Origin: Nostoc carneum NIES-2107 | GTDB lineage: Bacteria > Cyanobacteriota > Cyanobacteriia > Cyanobacteriales > Nostocaceae | Length of the DNA: 64,000 nucleotides | Direction of reading: 5' to 3' | NCBI GenBank assembly: GCA_002368155.1 | Contig: AP018180.1 | Span: forward strand, 3,908,719-3,972,718 | In this document: positions 15,794 to 25,526 of the stretch, piece by piece | Layout of the letters: each line of letters opens with the position of its first letter | Numbering within the stretch: the first letter of the stretch is position 1 | The notes under the pieces: model-generated | Database searches by the model: none | What the model saw: the letters and a program-made list of their open reading frames with translations, nothing else | What the model was told of the DNA's origin: nothing | Position numbers and translations under genes: made by a program

Positions 15794-17041
15794 ATGCTAG
15801 AAGACGCTCAAGGACTTGAAGTTACAACAGACTCAAAAGCCGCGATCGCAGCTATTAATAGCTTCATCGATCAAGCCCTCAGTTATGGCAAAGAGGCGGA
15901 AGCGGTAATTCACCAAGGGATTGCAGCTGATCCCAACTGTGCAATTATTCGTGCTTATGCAGCGGCTTATTATCTTTCTCAGGAAAATGCTCAAGCTTGG
16001 AAGCAAGCCAAGCCGCACCTGCAAGTAGCGCAACAGCAACTTACAAAAATCACCGATAGAGAACAGTTGTATGTGCAGGCGATCGCAGCTTGGGCGGAAG
16101 CGAAAATTGAGCGGGCGATCGCTATCCACGAAGCCCTTACCGAAAAATATCCCCATGACTTAATCTCTGTACAGCAAGGGCAATATCACTACTTCTACTT
16201 GGGCGATCAACAGAGATTGCTGGCGATCGCGCAAAAGGTATTACCAGCAAATCGCGACAATCATTATCTATACGGTATGGTGGCATTCGGTTTAGAACAA
16301 TGCCATCGTTTGCAGGAAGCAGAAGCAATGGGGCGAATAGCAACCTCTATGAATCGTCACGATCCTTGGGCACATCATGCTGTGGCTCATGTAATGGAAA
16401 CTCAAGGACGAATTGACGAGGGAATTGCTTGGATGGAAAGCCTGGCTGATACTTGGGAAAATTGCAACTCTATGCTTTATACCCATAATTGGTGGCATAT
16501 AGCGCTTTATTATTTGGAGCAAGGTAACGCCGCGAAAGTCTTAGCGCTGTATGATAGCCATGTTTGGGGACGCGCACAGAAATCTTCACCTAAAGATCAG
16601 GTAGGTGCGATCGCTTTATTGTTAAGACTGGAGTTGCAAGGGTTTGATGTAGAACAGCGCTGGCAGCAGTTAAGCGCTTATTTGCTGCCTCGCCTGCACG
16701 AACACGCTTTACCCTTTCAAGACTTGCACTATATCTATGCATTAGCGAGAGCAGAACGTCATGACTGGTTAAAACAGATGTGGGAGAGTATGCAGCAACA
16801 TACTCTGAAGATTAACCCATTTCTGCGGCGACAATGGTCGGAGATTGCAATTCCCTGTGCTAGAGGCATGATTGCCCATGCTAAAGGTAATTGGTCAGAG
16901 GCAGTCAATCAACTCCAACCTGTACTACCAAAATTATCTCAAATAGGCGGTAGCCATGCCCAAAGAGAATTATTTGAGCAGGTTTATCGAGATGCTTTGT
17001 CGCGAACTCAAAAGCCAGTGAGTAATCTCTTGTCAGCCTGA
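15794..17041 (+). CDS. TTC38-like tetratricopeptide repeat protein (415 aa)
   Basis: The central block NRHDPWAHHAVAHVMETQGR (about residues 190-209) followed by DEGIAWMESL is the hallmark of TTC38-type TPR proteins. Helical pairs run along the whole length (for example AIIRAYAAAYYLSQENAQAW and EKYPHDLISVQQGQYHYFYL). There is no signal peptide or membrane helix, so a soluble cytosolic scaffold is likely; the partner is unknown. ATG 15794 is preceded by CAGGAAAGAACT, a good ribosome site. The gene is densely sprinkled with GCGATCGC sites. It ends just before the IS630-type element at 17122. Confidence 0.88.
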   Translation: MLEDAQGLEVTTDSKAAIAAINSFIDQALSYGKEAEAVIHQGIAADPNCAIIRAYAAAYYLSQENAQAWKQAKPHLQVAQQQLTKITDREQLYVQAIAAWAEAKIERAIAIHEALTEKYPHDLISVQQGQYHYFYLGDQQRLLAIAQKVLPANRDNHYLYGMVAFGLEQCHRLQEAEAMGRIATSMNRHDPWAHHAVAHVMETQGRIDEGIAWMESLADTWENCNSMLYTHNWWHIALYYLEQGNAAKVLALYDSHVWGRAQKSSPKDQVGAIALLLRLELQGFDVEQRWQQLSAYLLPRLHEHALPFQDLHYIYALARAERHDWLKQMWESMQQHTLKINPFLRRQWSEIAIPCARGMIAHAKGNWSEAVNQLQPVLPKLSQIGGSHAQRELFEQVYRDALSRTQKPVSNLLSA

Positions 17042-17227
17042 TTGGTTAAACCTCGTCACAGATCCCGAACTGGAGTGTTCCTAAAGAGAACAGAGGCAAA
17101 TATTAAGCTAAACCACATCTAGTACTCCACCACATTAATTCTGATGGGTACACGCCAGAGCGATCGTATACTAGTATAAGCTGGATAATTAAGGCATTAG
17201 TAAGTTGGATATAAAAATTTATTCATC

Positions 17228-17668
17228 ATGGCTATCAAACATCAAGTCAACTTAACCATTGAGGATAAAGAACAACTTGAACAAATTACTAAAAAAGGAA
17301 AAATTCAGGCAAGAAAACTAAAACGGGTGCAGATACTATTAATGTCATCTGCTGGATATAAAGATGAAGAGATAGCCAACATAATAGGTGTGAGTGTAGC
17401 AACTATAGAGCGAATTCGGAAAAAATTTGTATCGTCAGGATTGGAGTCAGCCTTAAATGAAAAACCCCGTCCAGGTAAAGTAAGAAAGTTAAATGGGACA
17501 GCAGAGGCTTTTTTAGTTGCTACCGCATGTAGTAATCCACCTTCAGGGCGAGAATGTTGGACAATGGAATTACTAGCTAATAAATTAGTACAACTTGAAA
17601 TTGTAGATAATATTAGCGATGAAACTGTACGTCGAACTTTAAAAAAAACGAAATCAAGCCGTGGCTAG
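17228..17668 (+). CDS. IS630-type transposase, helix-turn-helix frame (146 aa)
   Basis: The region ARKLKRVQILLMSSAGYKDE followed by EIANIIGVSVATIERIRKKF is the homeodomain-like helix-turn-helix of the family, followed by the linker SALNEKPRPGKVRKL and a winged-helix part WTMELLANKLVQLEIV. The frame stops at 17666 after passing through an A8 run (17641-17648). The expected product is the fusion with the downstream DDE frame. Confidence 0.9.
   Translation: MAIKHQVNLTIEDKEQLEQITKKGKIQARKLKRVQILLMSSAGYKDEEIANIIGVSVATIERIRKKFVSSGLESALNEKPRPGKVRKLNGTAEAFLVATACSNPPSGRECWTMELLANKLVQLEIVDNISDETVRRTLKKTKSSRG
17641..17648 (+). other. A8 slippage site in IS630-type element 2
   Basis: TTTAAAAAAAACG at the end of the first frame. 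A shift of one base back gives TLKKNEIKPWLVEQWCIP, the standard continuation in this group, then runs on into the DDE frame without a stop. Confidence 0.75.
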
Positions 17669-17706
17669 TAGAGCAATGGTGTATTCCAACAGTCAGTCCG
17701 GAGTTC

Positions 17707-18414
17707 GTGTGGCGAATGGAAGATGTCTTAGATTTATATGCTCAAACAGATGATCCAAAACGTCCGAGAGTTTGTTTTGACGAGCGTCCGGTACAATTAC
17801 TTGGTGATACAAAAGTTCCCATACCGGCAAAACCAGGACAAGCAAGACGCGTTGATTACGAGTATGAGCGCTTGGGCAATTGTAATTTATTCACGTTTAT
17901 AGAACCAACAAAAGGTTGGCGACACATTAAAGTTACAGATAGAAGAACTGCGGTAGATTTTGCTCATTGTATGAAAGATTTGGTAGACATTCATTATCCA
18001 AAAGCTGAGTTAATTAGGATTATTATGGACAACCTAAATACTCATACGCCATCTGCTTTATACCAAGCTTTTCATCCCGAAGAAGCTAGAAGAATTTTGA
18101 AAAAACTAGAGTTTCATTATACTCCTAAACATGGTAGTTGGTTGAATATGGCAGAAATTGAATTGTCAGTTCTTTCTCGCCAATGTTTAAATCGACGCAT
18201 CCCAAATCAGAAAATTTTAAAATCTGAAATCGCTGCTTGGGAGCAGACAAGAAATCAAGAAAAAGCAACTATTACCTGGCGGTTTACAAATGATGATGCT
18301 CGTGTCAAGTTGCAAAAATTATATCCAAAAACACAGGAATCTGACGAAATTAAAAATCTTCAACAGCCAATGTGTGATTGTGCGATCGCTCTGGCGTGTA
18401 CCCATCAGAATTAA
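17707..18414 (+). CDS. IS630-type transposase, catalytic DDE frame (235 aa from first GTG)
   Basis: The frame is open from about 17649; the GTG at 17707 is only the first possible start. Catalytic segments: VCFDERPVQLLGD (first Asp), RIIMDNLNTHTPSAL (second Asp) and KHGSWLNMAEIELSVL (Glu). The last residues are encoded within the inverted end. It is probably made as the C-terminal part of a frameshift fusion with 17228-17668. Confidence 0.9.
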   Translation: MWRMEDVLDLYAQTDDPKRPRVCFDERPVQLLGDTKVPIPAKPGQARRVDYEYERLGNCNLFTFIEPTKGWRHIKVTDRRTAVDFAHCMKDLVDIHYPKAELIRIIMDNLNTHTPSALYQAFHPEEARRILKKLEFHYTPKHGSWLNMAEIELSVLSRQCLNRRIPNQKILKSEIAAWEQTRNQEKATITWRFTNDDARVKLQKLYPKTQESDEIKNLQQPMCDCAIALACTHQN

Positions 18415-18480
18415 TGTGGTGGAGTACTAGTTTGCATAATCTGAAATTGTATATTTATTGTGGGGTGGGCACTACCTTGC

Positions 18481-18516
18481 CCCTACAATCTGTCGCATTC
18501 TTTTTTCAAATTGGTA
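18481..18516. repeat. right half of a MITE-like repeat
   Basis: CTACAATCTGTCGCATTCTT followed by TTTTCAAATTGGTAT matches the right end of the repeats at 26744 and 46936; the left half is not present. A CCCCACAATAAATATACA-type hairpin half lies before it. Confidence 0.65.
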
Positions 18517-18601
18517 TTAATTTTGAATTTTGAATCATCCCAATTCAAAAAATAATAGCAACAGATGGATTGACAGAACGCAATCCAAAATCCAAAATTG
18601 T

Positions 18602-19873
18602 ATGATGTATTCACTAGATGTAACTCACGGGACGCTTGCAGATGAGCAAGTTTCCGAATTGGTTCATGCAGCTTTAGCAGATCCTCAATTGGATGGAAAG
18701 CGCATCCTAGTATTAATTCCTGATGGAACTCGTACTGCACCCATTCCGCAAATGTTTCGCTTGCTGCATCAGGAATTGAGTAAGCGGGTGGCTGCTTTAG
18801 ATTATTTGATTGCTCTGGGTACACATAATCCCATGAGTGAGCCACAAATCAATAGCTTGGTGGGTGTTACAGCACAGGAACGCGAGACAACTTTTAAAAA
18901 AGTGCAGATTTTTAACCATCTTTGGCATTTACCAGATACTTTTATTTCTTGTGGGGTAATTCCATCTGCGGAAATAGCAGAAATTAGTAATGGAATGCTG
19001 CATCAAGAAGTAGAAGTAAATGTTAATAAGTTGGTAACTGAGTATGATTTGATTATGATTTGTGGGCCAGTCTTTCCCCACGAAGTTGTTGGCTTTTCTG
19101 GCGGGAATAAATATTTTTTCCCTGGGATTGGTGGACAGGAAGTAATTGATTTATCACACTGGTTAGGGGCTTTAATTACTTGTTATGAAATTATCGGTAC
19201 GCCAGGAATTACACCTGTACGGCGCTTAATTGACCGCGCTGCTAGTCTGATTCCTACGCCGAAACTGTGTTTAGCAATGGTGGTTGCACCAGGAACAAAT
19301 CAGTTAGCTGGACTTTATATAGATAAACCCGAAGCAGCTTGGGAAGCTGCGGCGAAATTATCAGCGAAATTGCATATTAAATATGTAGATCAGCCTTTTA
19401 AACAAGTACTTTCTGTGATGCCGCAAATGTATGATGACATTTGGACAGCCGCTAAAGGAATGTACAAATTAGAGCCAGTTGTTGCTGATGGTGGTGAGGT
19501 AATTATCTATGCGCCTCATATTACAGAATTTAGCTATACACATGGCAAAATTCTTGCCCAAATTGGCTACCATGTGCGAGATTATTTCCTGAAACAATGG
19601 GATAAATTTCAACATTATCCCGGTGGAGTTTTAGCCCATAGTACTCACTTAAAAGGTATGGGAACTTTCGATCCAATTAAAGGAGAACAAGCGCGGATTC
19701 GGGTAACTCTAGCCACTGGTATTTCCCCGGAACGCTGCGCTGCTCATAATTTGAACTATCGCGATCCGGCTACCATTGAACCTCAAGAATGGGCAAACCG
19801 CGAAGATGAAGGTATTCTACTTGTACCTAAAGCCGGTGAGATACTTTATCGGTTGACGACTGGAAAGTGCTGA
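18602..19873 (+). CDS. LarA-like (lactate racemase domain) protein, DUF2088 type (423 aa)
   Basis: This is a member of the nickel-pincer lactate racemase (LarA) superfamily. The N-terminal part has LVLIPDGTRTAPIPQMF and LGTHNPMSEPQI, and the core has FPHEVVGFSGGNKYFFPGIG. The His of PHEV and the Lys of GGNKYFFPG correspond to residues that bind the nickel pincer nucleotide in LarA, and IDLSHWLG supplies a further His. Relatives racemise or epimerise 2-hydroxy acids; the substrate here is unknown. Genes for cofactor synthesis (larB, larC, larE) are not in the window. I chose ATG 18602; the 24 codons before it come from the filler motif AATCCAAAATCCAAAATTG. It is a single gene. Confidence 0.82.
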   Translation: MMYSLDVTHGTLADEQVSELVHAALADPQLDGKRILVLIPDGTRTAPIPQMFRLLHQELSKRVAALDYLIALGTHNPMSEPQINSLVGVTAQERETTFKKVQIFNHLWHLPDTFISCGVIPSAEIAEISNGMLHQEVEVNVNKLVTEYDLIMICGPVFPHEVVGFSGGNKYFFPGIGGQEVIDLSHWLGALITCYEIIGTPGITPVRRLIDRAASLIPTPKLCLAMVVAPGTNQLAGLYIDKPEAAWEAAAKLSAKLHIKYVDQPFKQVLSVMPQMYDDIWTAAKGMYKLEPVVADGGEVIIYAPHITEFSYTHGKILAQIGYHVRDYFLKQWDKFQHYPGGVLAHSTHLKGMGTFDPIKGEQARIRVTLATGISPERCAAHNLNYRDPATIEPQEWANREDEGILLVPKAGEILYRLTTGKC

Positions 19874-20144
19874 GTTCTGAGTCACCGAAGTTCAGATGCC
19901 TGCGGCAAGCCGCTATCGCGTCTACGGCGAAAGCCGCCGCTCCGACTTCTCGCTGAGTGCTGAGTCAGGAGTAATTCCTCCTTATCCCCCAGTCCCCAGT
20001 CCCCAATCCCCCATTCCCATTTTCAATAGAGTAATTATAATTTGTTCGTAAATTTATTGGTATATTTTTATATCTAAAAATATACTGGTACAACGAAGCG
20101 TCAATAAATTGCTCAATTGAAAAGGGTGCAAACGCAAGGCTCAA
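19874..20144. other. intergenic region with dispersed repeats
   Basis: Contains GATGCCTGCGGCAAGCCGCT and GTCTACGGCGAAAGCCGCCG (a G/C-rich dispersed repeat), GTGCTGAGT motifs and a CCCCAGTCCCCAAT heptamer tract (19987-20016). No gene is visible. AT-rich sequence at 20025-20090 is the likely promoter area of the kinase gene. Confidence 0.6.
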
Positions 20145-23100
20145 ATGTTTAAGCACACAACCGCTCTCACTTCCTCAGAATTAAAATCCGCCATCGTCCG
20201 CAATCCCTTAATAGTTGGACTAGATACGCTGGTGATGGATGCGATCGCCCTCATGAGCGGTGTGCGGGCTGTTTGTGATGCCACTAAAGTTGATGAACTC
20301 CATATCGATGCCAGAGCCAGTTGTGTTTTAGTAGTAGATAATAACAGCTTATTAGGTATTTTCACAGAGAGAGATGTGGTACGCTTGTGTGCCCAGCAGC
20401 GTCCTTTAGAGAATTTGACGATTGAGGAAGTGATGATTCATCCAGTCATCACTCTGCATGAGTCTGACTTTACTGATGTATTTTTCGCGGTGAATTTGCT
20501 CCAACAGTACCACATTCGCCACTTAGCTATCATCGATGAGCAGGATCGGGTTGTGGGCTTGCTCACAAACGAAACTCTGAGGCAATCTTCTCGTGCTGTG
20601 AATCTTTTGCGCTTGCGTTTAGCGTTTGAGGTCATGACTCGTGAGGTGATTTGTGCTACGCCAGAGAGTTCGATATTGGCGATCGCGCAACTGATGACAA
20701 CCCATCGTGTCAGTTCTGTGATGATTGTGCAACCCGGCGGTAGTGAAGACGCACCACTCAAAATCGCTGTGGGAATTGTGACTGAGCGCGATATTGTTCA
20801 GTTTCAAGCCTTGGGTATGAATCTGGAAACTTGTCTGGCTCAAATGGTGATGAGTACGCCAATTTTTGCTGTAAAACCTGAAGATTCGCTGTTGGTGGTG
20901 CAGCAGATGATAGAACAGCGCTTAATTCGACGGCTGGCGGTTACAGGTGAGCAAGGAGAACTATTAGGGATTGTGACTCAAAGTAGTTTACTACAAGCCC
21001 TCAACCCCTTAGAGTTATACAAGCTGGCGGAGGTGTTGGAAAAGAAAGTAGTGCAGCTAGAGACAGAAAAGGTGCAACTGCTAGAAGCTAGGACTGCGGA
21101 ATTAGAGCAGCAAGTAGAAACCCGCACAACCGCCCTCAAAACTAAGGCAGAACAGGCGCAACTGGTATCTGATATTGCTATGCAAATTCGCTCGTCCTTG
21201 AGTTTGCATACCATTCTCGAAACAACTGTGCAGCAGGTACGGCAATTTTTAGGCTGCGATCGCGTCATCATTTTGCGATTTGAACCGGATGGGCCAGCCG
21301 CAGTTGTGGCAGAATCCACTACCTCCTCCCTATCTTTAATGGGTAGACGCGTTAATGATGCCTGTTTTCAGGAAAATTATAGAGAAAGTTACCGTCAGGG
21401 GCAGATTCGCGTCGTTCCAGATATCTACACAATCGAAATGGCTGATTGTCACCGAGAAATGCTCATTGGTCTCCAGATTCGTGCCAAAATTTTGATACCT
21501 CTGTTGTGTAATGGTCAACTGTGGGGCTTACTTAATGTTACTGAGACTCAGCGTCCTCGCGAGTGGCAACAGTCAGAAGTGGAACTGCTGCAAGCTTTAT
21601 CCGTACATTTAGAAATTGCCCTTCAGCAAGCCACCACCCACCAACAATTGCAAGAGCAACTGCGCGATCGCCAGCGGGCGGAAATGACGCTGCAAAAATT
21701 GGTCACGGGAACTGCGGCTGTTACAGGTGATGACTTTTTCCCCGCCCTAGTACGCCACATTACAGAAGCGTTGAATGTCTGCTGTGCGCTGGTCAACGAA
21801 CTGGTAGATGACAAACTCCAGAGTCTAGGATTCTGGGGAGGTGGAGCCTTACAACCAGCAATTTCCTACTCCATAGCTGACACACCCTGCGAATATAGCC
21901 TCAGAAACGGGGAATTTTATTGCCAAAGCCAACTGCAAACAATCTTTCCTAATAATTCAGCCTTGCGGACAATGCAGGTAGATAGCTATCTGGGCATTGC
22001 TTTAAAAGACAATCTTGGTAATACAATTGGCAACCTTTGCATTCTCGATAAGCAGCCCTTACCACAGCATAAATATACCGAAGCACTTGCCATTCTCCAA
22101 GTATTTGCCGCAAGAGCCGCCGCAGAATTGCAGCGGATAGCAGCCAACGATGCATTACATCACCTCAATCAGGACTTAGAAGTCAGGGTAGAACAGCGGA
22201 CTGAAGAATTACAAGCGCGAGAAGTAGAACTCGAGAAAATATCAGAACGCCTGGCTTTATCACTGAAATCTGGGGGAATTGGTTGTTGGGAGTGGGATAT
22301 TTTACAGAACACCATTCTTTGCGATGAACGGATGTACGAACTGTATGGTGTCACTCCACAATCTGATTCCCATATAGTCTACGAAACTTGGGCAAATATG
22401 CTACATCTAGATGACCGTAAATCAACTGAAGCATTGCTCGAGCAAGCCGTTTTAGGACAAGCAGAATACAATACTGAGTTTCGGGTTCTACATCCAGATA
22501 GTAGTATCCACTACATCAAAGCTTATGGGGTAGTGGTTCGAGATGCCCAGGGCAAACCCCAACGCATGATAGGGGTGAACTTTGATATTAGCGATCGCAA
22601 GCGCGCGGAGATAGGGCTGCAAAGTAGTGAAATCCGCTTCCGGCAAATGTTTGATTCCAATGTTGTGGGAATGATCTTTACCAATTTTCAAGGGGACATT
22701 ACCGATGCCAACGATTGCTTCTTACAGATGGTGGGTTATACCAGAGAAGAATTAAACGCTGGGGTATTGAATTGGAAAGCCATGACCCCACCCGAATATG
22801 TACCTGCTGATATTGTCGCAATCGACCATCTCATCAATGATGGTGCGATGAATCCTTGGGAAAAAGAATATTACCGCAAAGATGGTAGCAGGATTCCTGT
22901 CTTGCTGGGAGCAGCAGTCATCCCAAGCTCAGATTACCAAACAATCTGTGTAGTTGTAGATATTAGCGGACAAAAAGCTGCATTCCGGGAACGTCAACAA
23001 GCAGAGATGCAACTGCAACTGCAGGCCAGACACAAACAGTTGCTGTGGAATATTACCCAAACTATTCGCCAATCTTTAGATATTGAGGTCATTATCAATG

Positions 23101-25394
23101 CCGCAGTGACTCAGGTCAGGCAAGTATTAGGAGTAGATCGGGTAGCGCTTTACCGCTTTCAAGCAGATTGGAGTGGTGAGTTTGTTGCGGAATCTGTAGC
23201 TGACGGTTGGGTAAAACTTGTGGGATATGAGATAAAAACAGTTTGGGAAGATACCTATCTCCAAGAAACTCAAGGCGGTCGATTCCAAAACTACGAAACC
23301 CTAGTAGTTGCTGATATTGATCAAGCTGGCTTACAGCCTTGCCATATTGAAATTTTGCAGCAGTTTCAAGCCAAAGCTTATGTCATTACACCCATCTTCG
23401 TGAATGAATCACTTTGGGGTTTGTTTGCGATGTACTACAATCATCGACCTCATGCATGGACAACATGGGAAATTGAATTATTGCGGCAAATTGCTAACCA
23501 GTTGGCGATCGCAATTCAACAAGCGAGTCTCTACGAAAAAAATCAGTCGGAACTGTTGGTGCGGCAGCAAGCTGAAGCGAGTATTGCCCTACAACTGCGG
23601 CGACAGCAAACTCTAGGGGCAATTATTGAACAAATTCGCAAGTCATTAGATCTCAACGAGATTCTGGCAACAGTAACTCAGCAGGTGAAAGATTTAATGT
23701 ATTGCGATCGCGTTATTGTGTTTCGCCTGTTTGGGGATGGTAGAAGTCAAATTGCGGAAGAAGCTGTATCTAGTGAATTTGTCAGCCTAAAACATCGCCA
23801 CTGGGAGAACGAAGTTTGGTCTCAAGAAATCCTGGATTGCTACTGGCAAGGTAAGCCTCGTATTGTCCCTGATGTGATGAATGATATCTGGACGCATTGC
23901 TTGCTGGAATATTCCCAGGAAGGACAAATCCAATCCAAAATTGTGGCACCCATCTTACAAGAAGTACGCGACCAGAATCATCGCTGGGTTTCGCCTTGGG
24001 CAACAAATAAGCTGTGGGGAATTTTAGTTGTTCATGCTTGCCAAGAAAAACGCATCTGGAAAAACTCAGAAGCCCAAATTCTGCAACAAATTGCCAACCA
24101 GTTAGCGATCGCAATTCAGCAAGCGAGTCTATTTGAACAATTACAGCAAGAACTCGCTGAACGCCAACAAGCAGAAGCCAAGCTTACAGAAATCAATCAA
24201 CAGCTAGCATTTTCTAACGAAGAACTCGCCCGCGCTACCCGCCTTAAAGATGAATTTTTAGCTAACATGAGTCACGAACTGCGTACCCCCCTCAATGCCA
24301 TTCTGGGGATGACTGAAGGGTTGCAAGACGAAGTTTTTGGCAGCATCAATCAGCAACAACTGAAAGCTTTAGATACCATTGAGCGCAGCGGCTCTCATTT
24401 GCTGGAGTTGATCAACGATATTTTGGATGTAGCAAAAATTGAATCCGGACAAATTAAGCTGGATTGCACCTCAATTTCTGTAGCAAATCTGTGCCAATCT
24501 AGTTTGGCATTTATCAAACAACAGGCATTGAAAAAACGCATCCAGCTAGAAACCAAAATTCCCCAAAATCTCCCTAATCTAGTAGTAGATGAACGACGCA
24601 TTCGTCAAGTATTAATTAACTTACTCAACAATGCGGTTAAATTCACCCCAGAAGGGGGACAAATTACCCTAGAAGTTAACCAACTTGCCCCTGACATCAC
24701 CACTAACAATTCTTACCCGCAACACTTTTTGCAAATTGCCGTAAAAGATACAGGTATCGGCATTGCCCAAGAAAATATCAACAAACTATTTAAGCCCTTC
24801 ATCCAAATTGATAGCGCTTTAAATCGTCAATACGCGGGTACAGGTTTGGGGCTAGCATTGGTAAAACGCATTGTAGAATTGCACGGCGGTAGGGTGGGGT
24901 TAAATAGCGAATTAGGTGTAGGCAGTTGTTTTACCATCGAGTTACCCTATACCCCAGTTGCTCCTGTAGTCGCAGATATTCAACTAGCTGTTACTCCAGA
25001 ATTTGTTTCCTCAAACCTTGACAAACCCGCGCCCCTAATTTTGTTAGCTGAAGATAACGAAGCCAATATCAGTACAGTTTCCAGCTATCTCAAAGCTAAA
25101 GGCTATCGCATTCTTTTAGCAAATAATGGTAAAGAAGCCATCGAATTAGCGACAACTCAGCACCCTGATTTAATTTTGATGGATATTCAAATGCCCTTGA
25201 TGGACGGTTTAGAAGCCATCAAACTCATTCGTCTCGATCCCAACTTAGTCAATATTCCAATTGTGGCACTCACCGCATTAGCCATGAGTGGCGATCGCGA
25301 TCGCTGCATTGCCGCTGGAGCCAACGACTACTTAAGTAAACCTATTAAACTCAAGCAATTGGCTACCACTATTCAACAGCTATTAAGTACTTAA
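20145..25394 (+). CDS. multi-sensor hybrid histidine kinase, CBS4-GAF2-PAS2-GAF2-HisKA-HATPase-REC (1749 aa)
   Basis: Domains in order (approximate residues): four CBS motifs (15-290), coiled coil, GAF (340-490), GAF (515-660), coiled coil (665-700), PAS (700-820), PAS (827-940), GAF (960-1125) and GAF (1150-1320), both of the phytochrome-like FLGxDRV type, then HisKA with the phosphorylated His1377 in MSHELRTPLNAI, HATPase_c (about 1480-1600, N-box INLLNNAVKF and GTGLGLALVK) and a receiver with Asp1680 (LILMDIQMP). No membrane segment is seen, so it is cytosolic. None of the GAF domains shows the CH chromophore-lyase motif clearly, so light sensing is uncertain. CBS domains suggest adenosine nucleotide binding. 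The next gene encodes a receiver-kinase and is probably its partner. Confidence 0.92.
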   Translation: MFKHTTALTSSELKSAIVRNPLIVGLDTLVMDAIALMSGVRAVCDATKVDELHIDARASCVLVVDNNSLLGIFTERDVVRLCAQQRPLENLTIEEVMIHPVITLHESDFTDVFFAVNLLQQYHIRHLAIIDEQDRVVGLLTNETLRQSSRAVNLLRLRLAFEVMTREVICATPESSILAIAQLMTTHRVSSVMIVQPGGSEDAPLKIAVGIVTERDIVQFQALGMNLETCLAQMVMSTPIFAVKPEDSLLVVQQMIEQRLIRRLAVTGEQGELLGIVTQSSLLQALNPLELYKLAEVLEKKVVQLETEKVQLLEARTAELEQQVETRTTALKTKAEQAQLVSDIAMQIRSSLSLHTILETTVQQVRQFLGCDRVIILRFEPDGPAAVVAESTTSSLSLMGRRVNDACFQENYRESYRQGQIRVVPDIYTIEMADCHREMLIGLQIRAKILIPLLCNGQLWGLLNVTETQRPREWQQSEVELLQALSVHLEIALQQATTHQQLQEQLRDRQRAEMTLQKLVTGTAAVTGDDFFPALVRHITEALNVCCALVNELVDDKLQSLGFWGGGALQPAISYSIADTPCEYSLRNGEFYCQSQLQTIFPNNSALRTMQVDSYLGIALKDNLGNTIGNLCILDKQPLPQHKYTEALAILQVFAARAAAELQRIAANDALHHLNQDLEVRVEQRTEELQAREVELEKISERLALSLKSGGIGCWEWDILQNTILCDERMYELYGVTPQSDSHIVYETWANMLHLDDRKSTEALLEQAVLGQAEYNTEFRVLHPDSSIHYIKAYGVVVRDAQGKPQRMIGVNFDISDRKRAEIGLQSSEIRFRQMFDSNVVGMIFTNFQGDITDANDCFLQMVGYTREELNAGVLNWKAMTPPEYVPADIVAIDHLINDGAMNPWEKEYYRKDGSRIPVLLGAAVIPSSDYQTICVVVDISGQKAAFRERQQAEMQLQLQARHKQLLWNITQTIRQSLDIEVIINAAVTQVRQVLGVDRVALYRFQADWSGEFVAESVADGWVKLVGYEIKTVWEDTYLQETQGGRFQNYETLVVADIDQAGLQPCHIEILQQFQAKAYVITPIFVNESLWGLFAMYYNHRPHAWTTWEIELLRQIANQLAIAIQQASLYEKNQSELLVRQQAEASIALQLRRQQTLGAIIEQIRKSLDLNEILATVTQQVKDLMYCDRVIVFRLFGDGRSQIAEEAVSSEFVSLKHRHWENEVWSQEILDCYWQGKPRIVPDVMNDIWTHCLLEYSQEGQIQSKIVAPILQEVRDQNHRWVSPWATNKLWGILVVHACQEKRIWKNSEAQILQQIANQLAIAIQQASLFEQLQQELAERQQAEAKLTEINQQLAFSNEELARATRLKDEFLANMSHELRTPLNAILGMTEGLQDEVFGSINQQQLKALDTIERSGSHLLELINDILDVAKIESGQIKLDCTSISVANLCQSSLAFIKQQALKKRIQLETKIPQNLPNLVVDERRIRQVLINLLNNAVKFTPEGGQITLEVNQLAPDITTNNSYPQHFLQIAVKDTGIGIAQENINKLFKPFIQIDSALNRQYAGTGLGLALVKRIVELHGGRVGLNSELGVGSCFTIELPYTPVAPVVADIQLAVTPEFVSSNLDKPAPLILLAEDNEANISTVSSYLKAKGYRILLANNGKEAIELATTQHPDLILMDIQMPLMDGLEAIKLIRLDPNLVNIPIVALTALAMSGDRDRCIAAGANDYLSKPIKLKQLATTIQQLLST

Positions 25395-25400
25395 TAAAAT

Positions 25401-25498
25401 CAATTTAAAAAAAGAATGCGATAGAGTCTAGAGGACACAGCATTGCCTTGTCCTCTAGACTCTATTGATATGTCGCAAACATGATTTGATTTGGTATA
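25401..25498 (-). repeat. MITE-like repeat, copy 1
   Basis: Reverse orientation. Ends AAAAAAAGAATGCGAT and GATTTGATTTGGTAT; the centre is a strong inner palindrome (AGAGTCTAGAGGACA with TGTCCTCTAGACTCT). It lies between the two kinase genes and could fold in their shared transcript. Confidence 0.82.
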
Positions 25499-25526
25499 AT
25501 TAAGCATTTTTTACCCTGTTCCCTTT

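Larger units (their letters stand above)
17122..18427 (+). mobile_element. IS630-type insertion sequence 2 (1306 bp)
   Basis: Perfect 45-bp inverted ends (17122-17166 and 18383-18427) start GTACTCCACCACATTAATTC and finish in CGATCG. A TA duplication lies at 17120-17121 and 18428-18429. The two transposase frames are separated at an A8 run. Perfect long ends suggest recent activity. The element lies between the TPR gene and a LarA-like gene and disrupts neither. Confidence 0.93.

Noticed and set aside
16080-16620. GCGATCGC octamers as regulatory operators
   Set aside because: HIP1 octamers occur throughout coding and noncoding sequence here and mark the lineage, not specific operators.
20438-20843. 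Minus-strand open frames within the large kinase gene
   Set aside because: Shadows of a long GC-balanced coding sequence; no family motifs.
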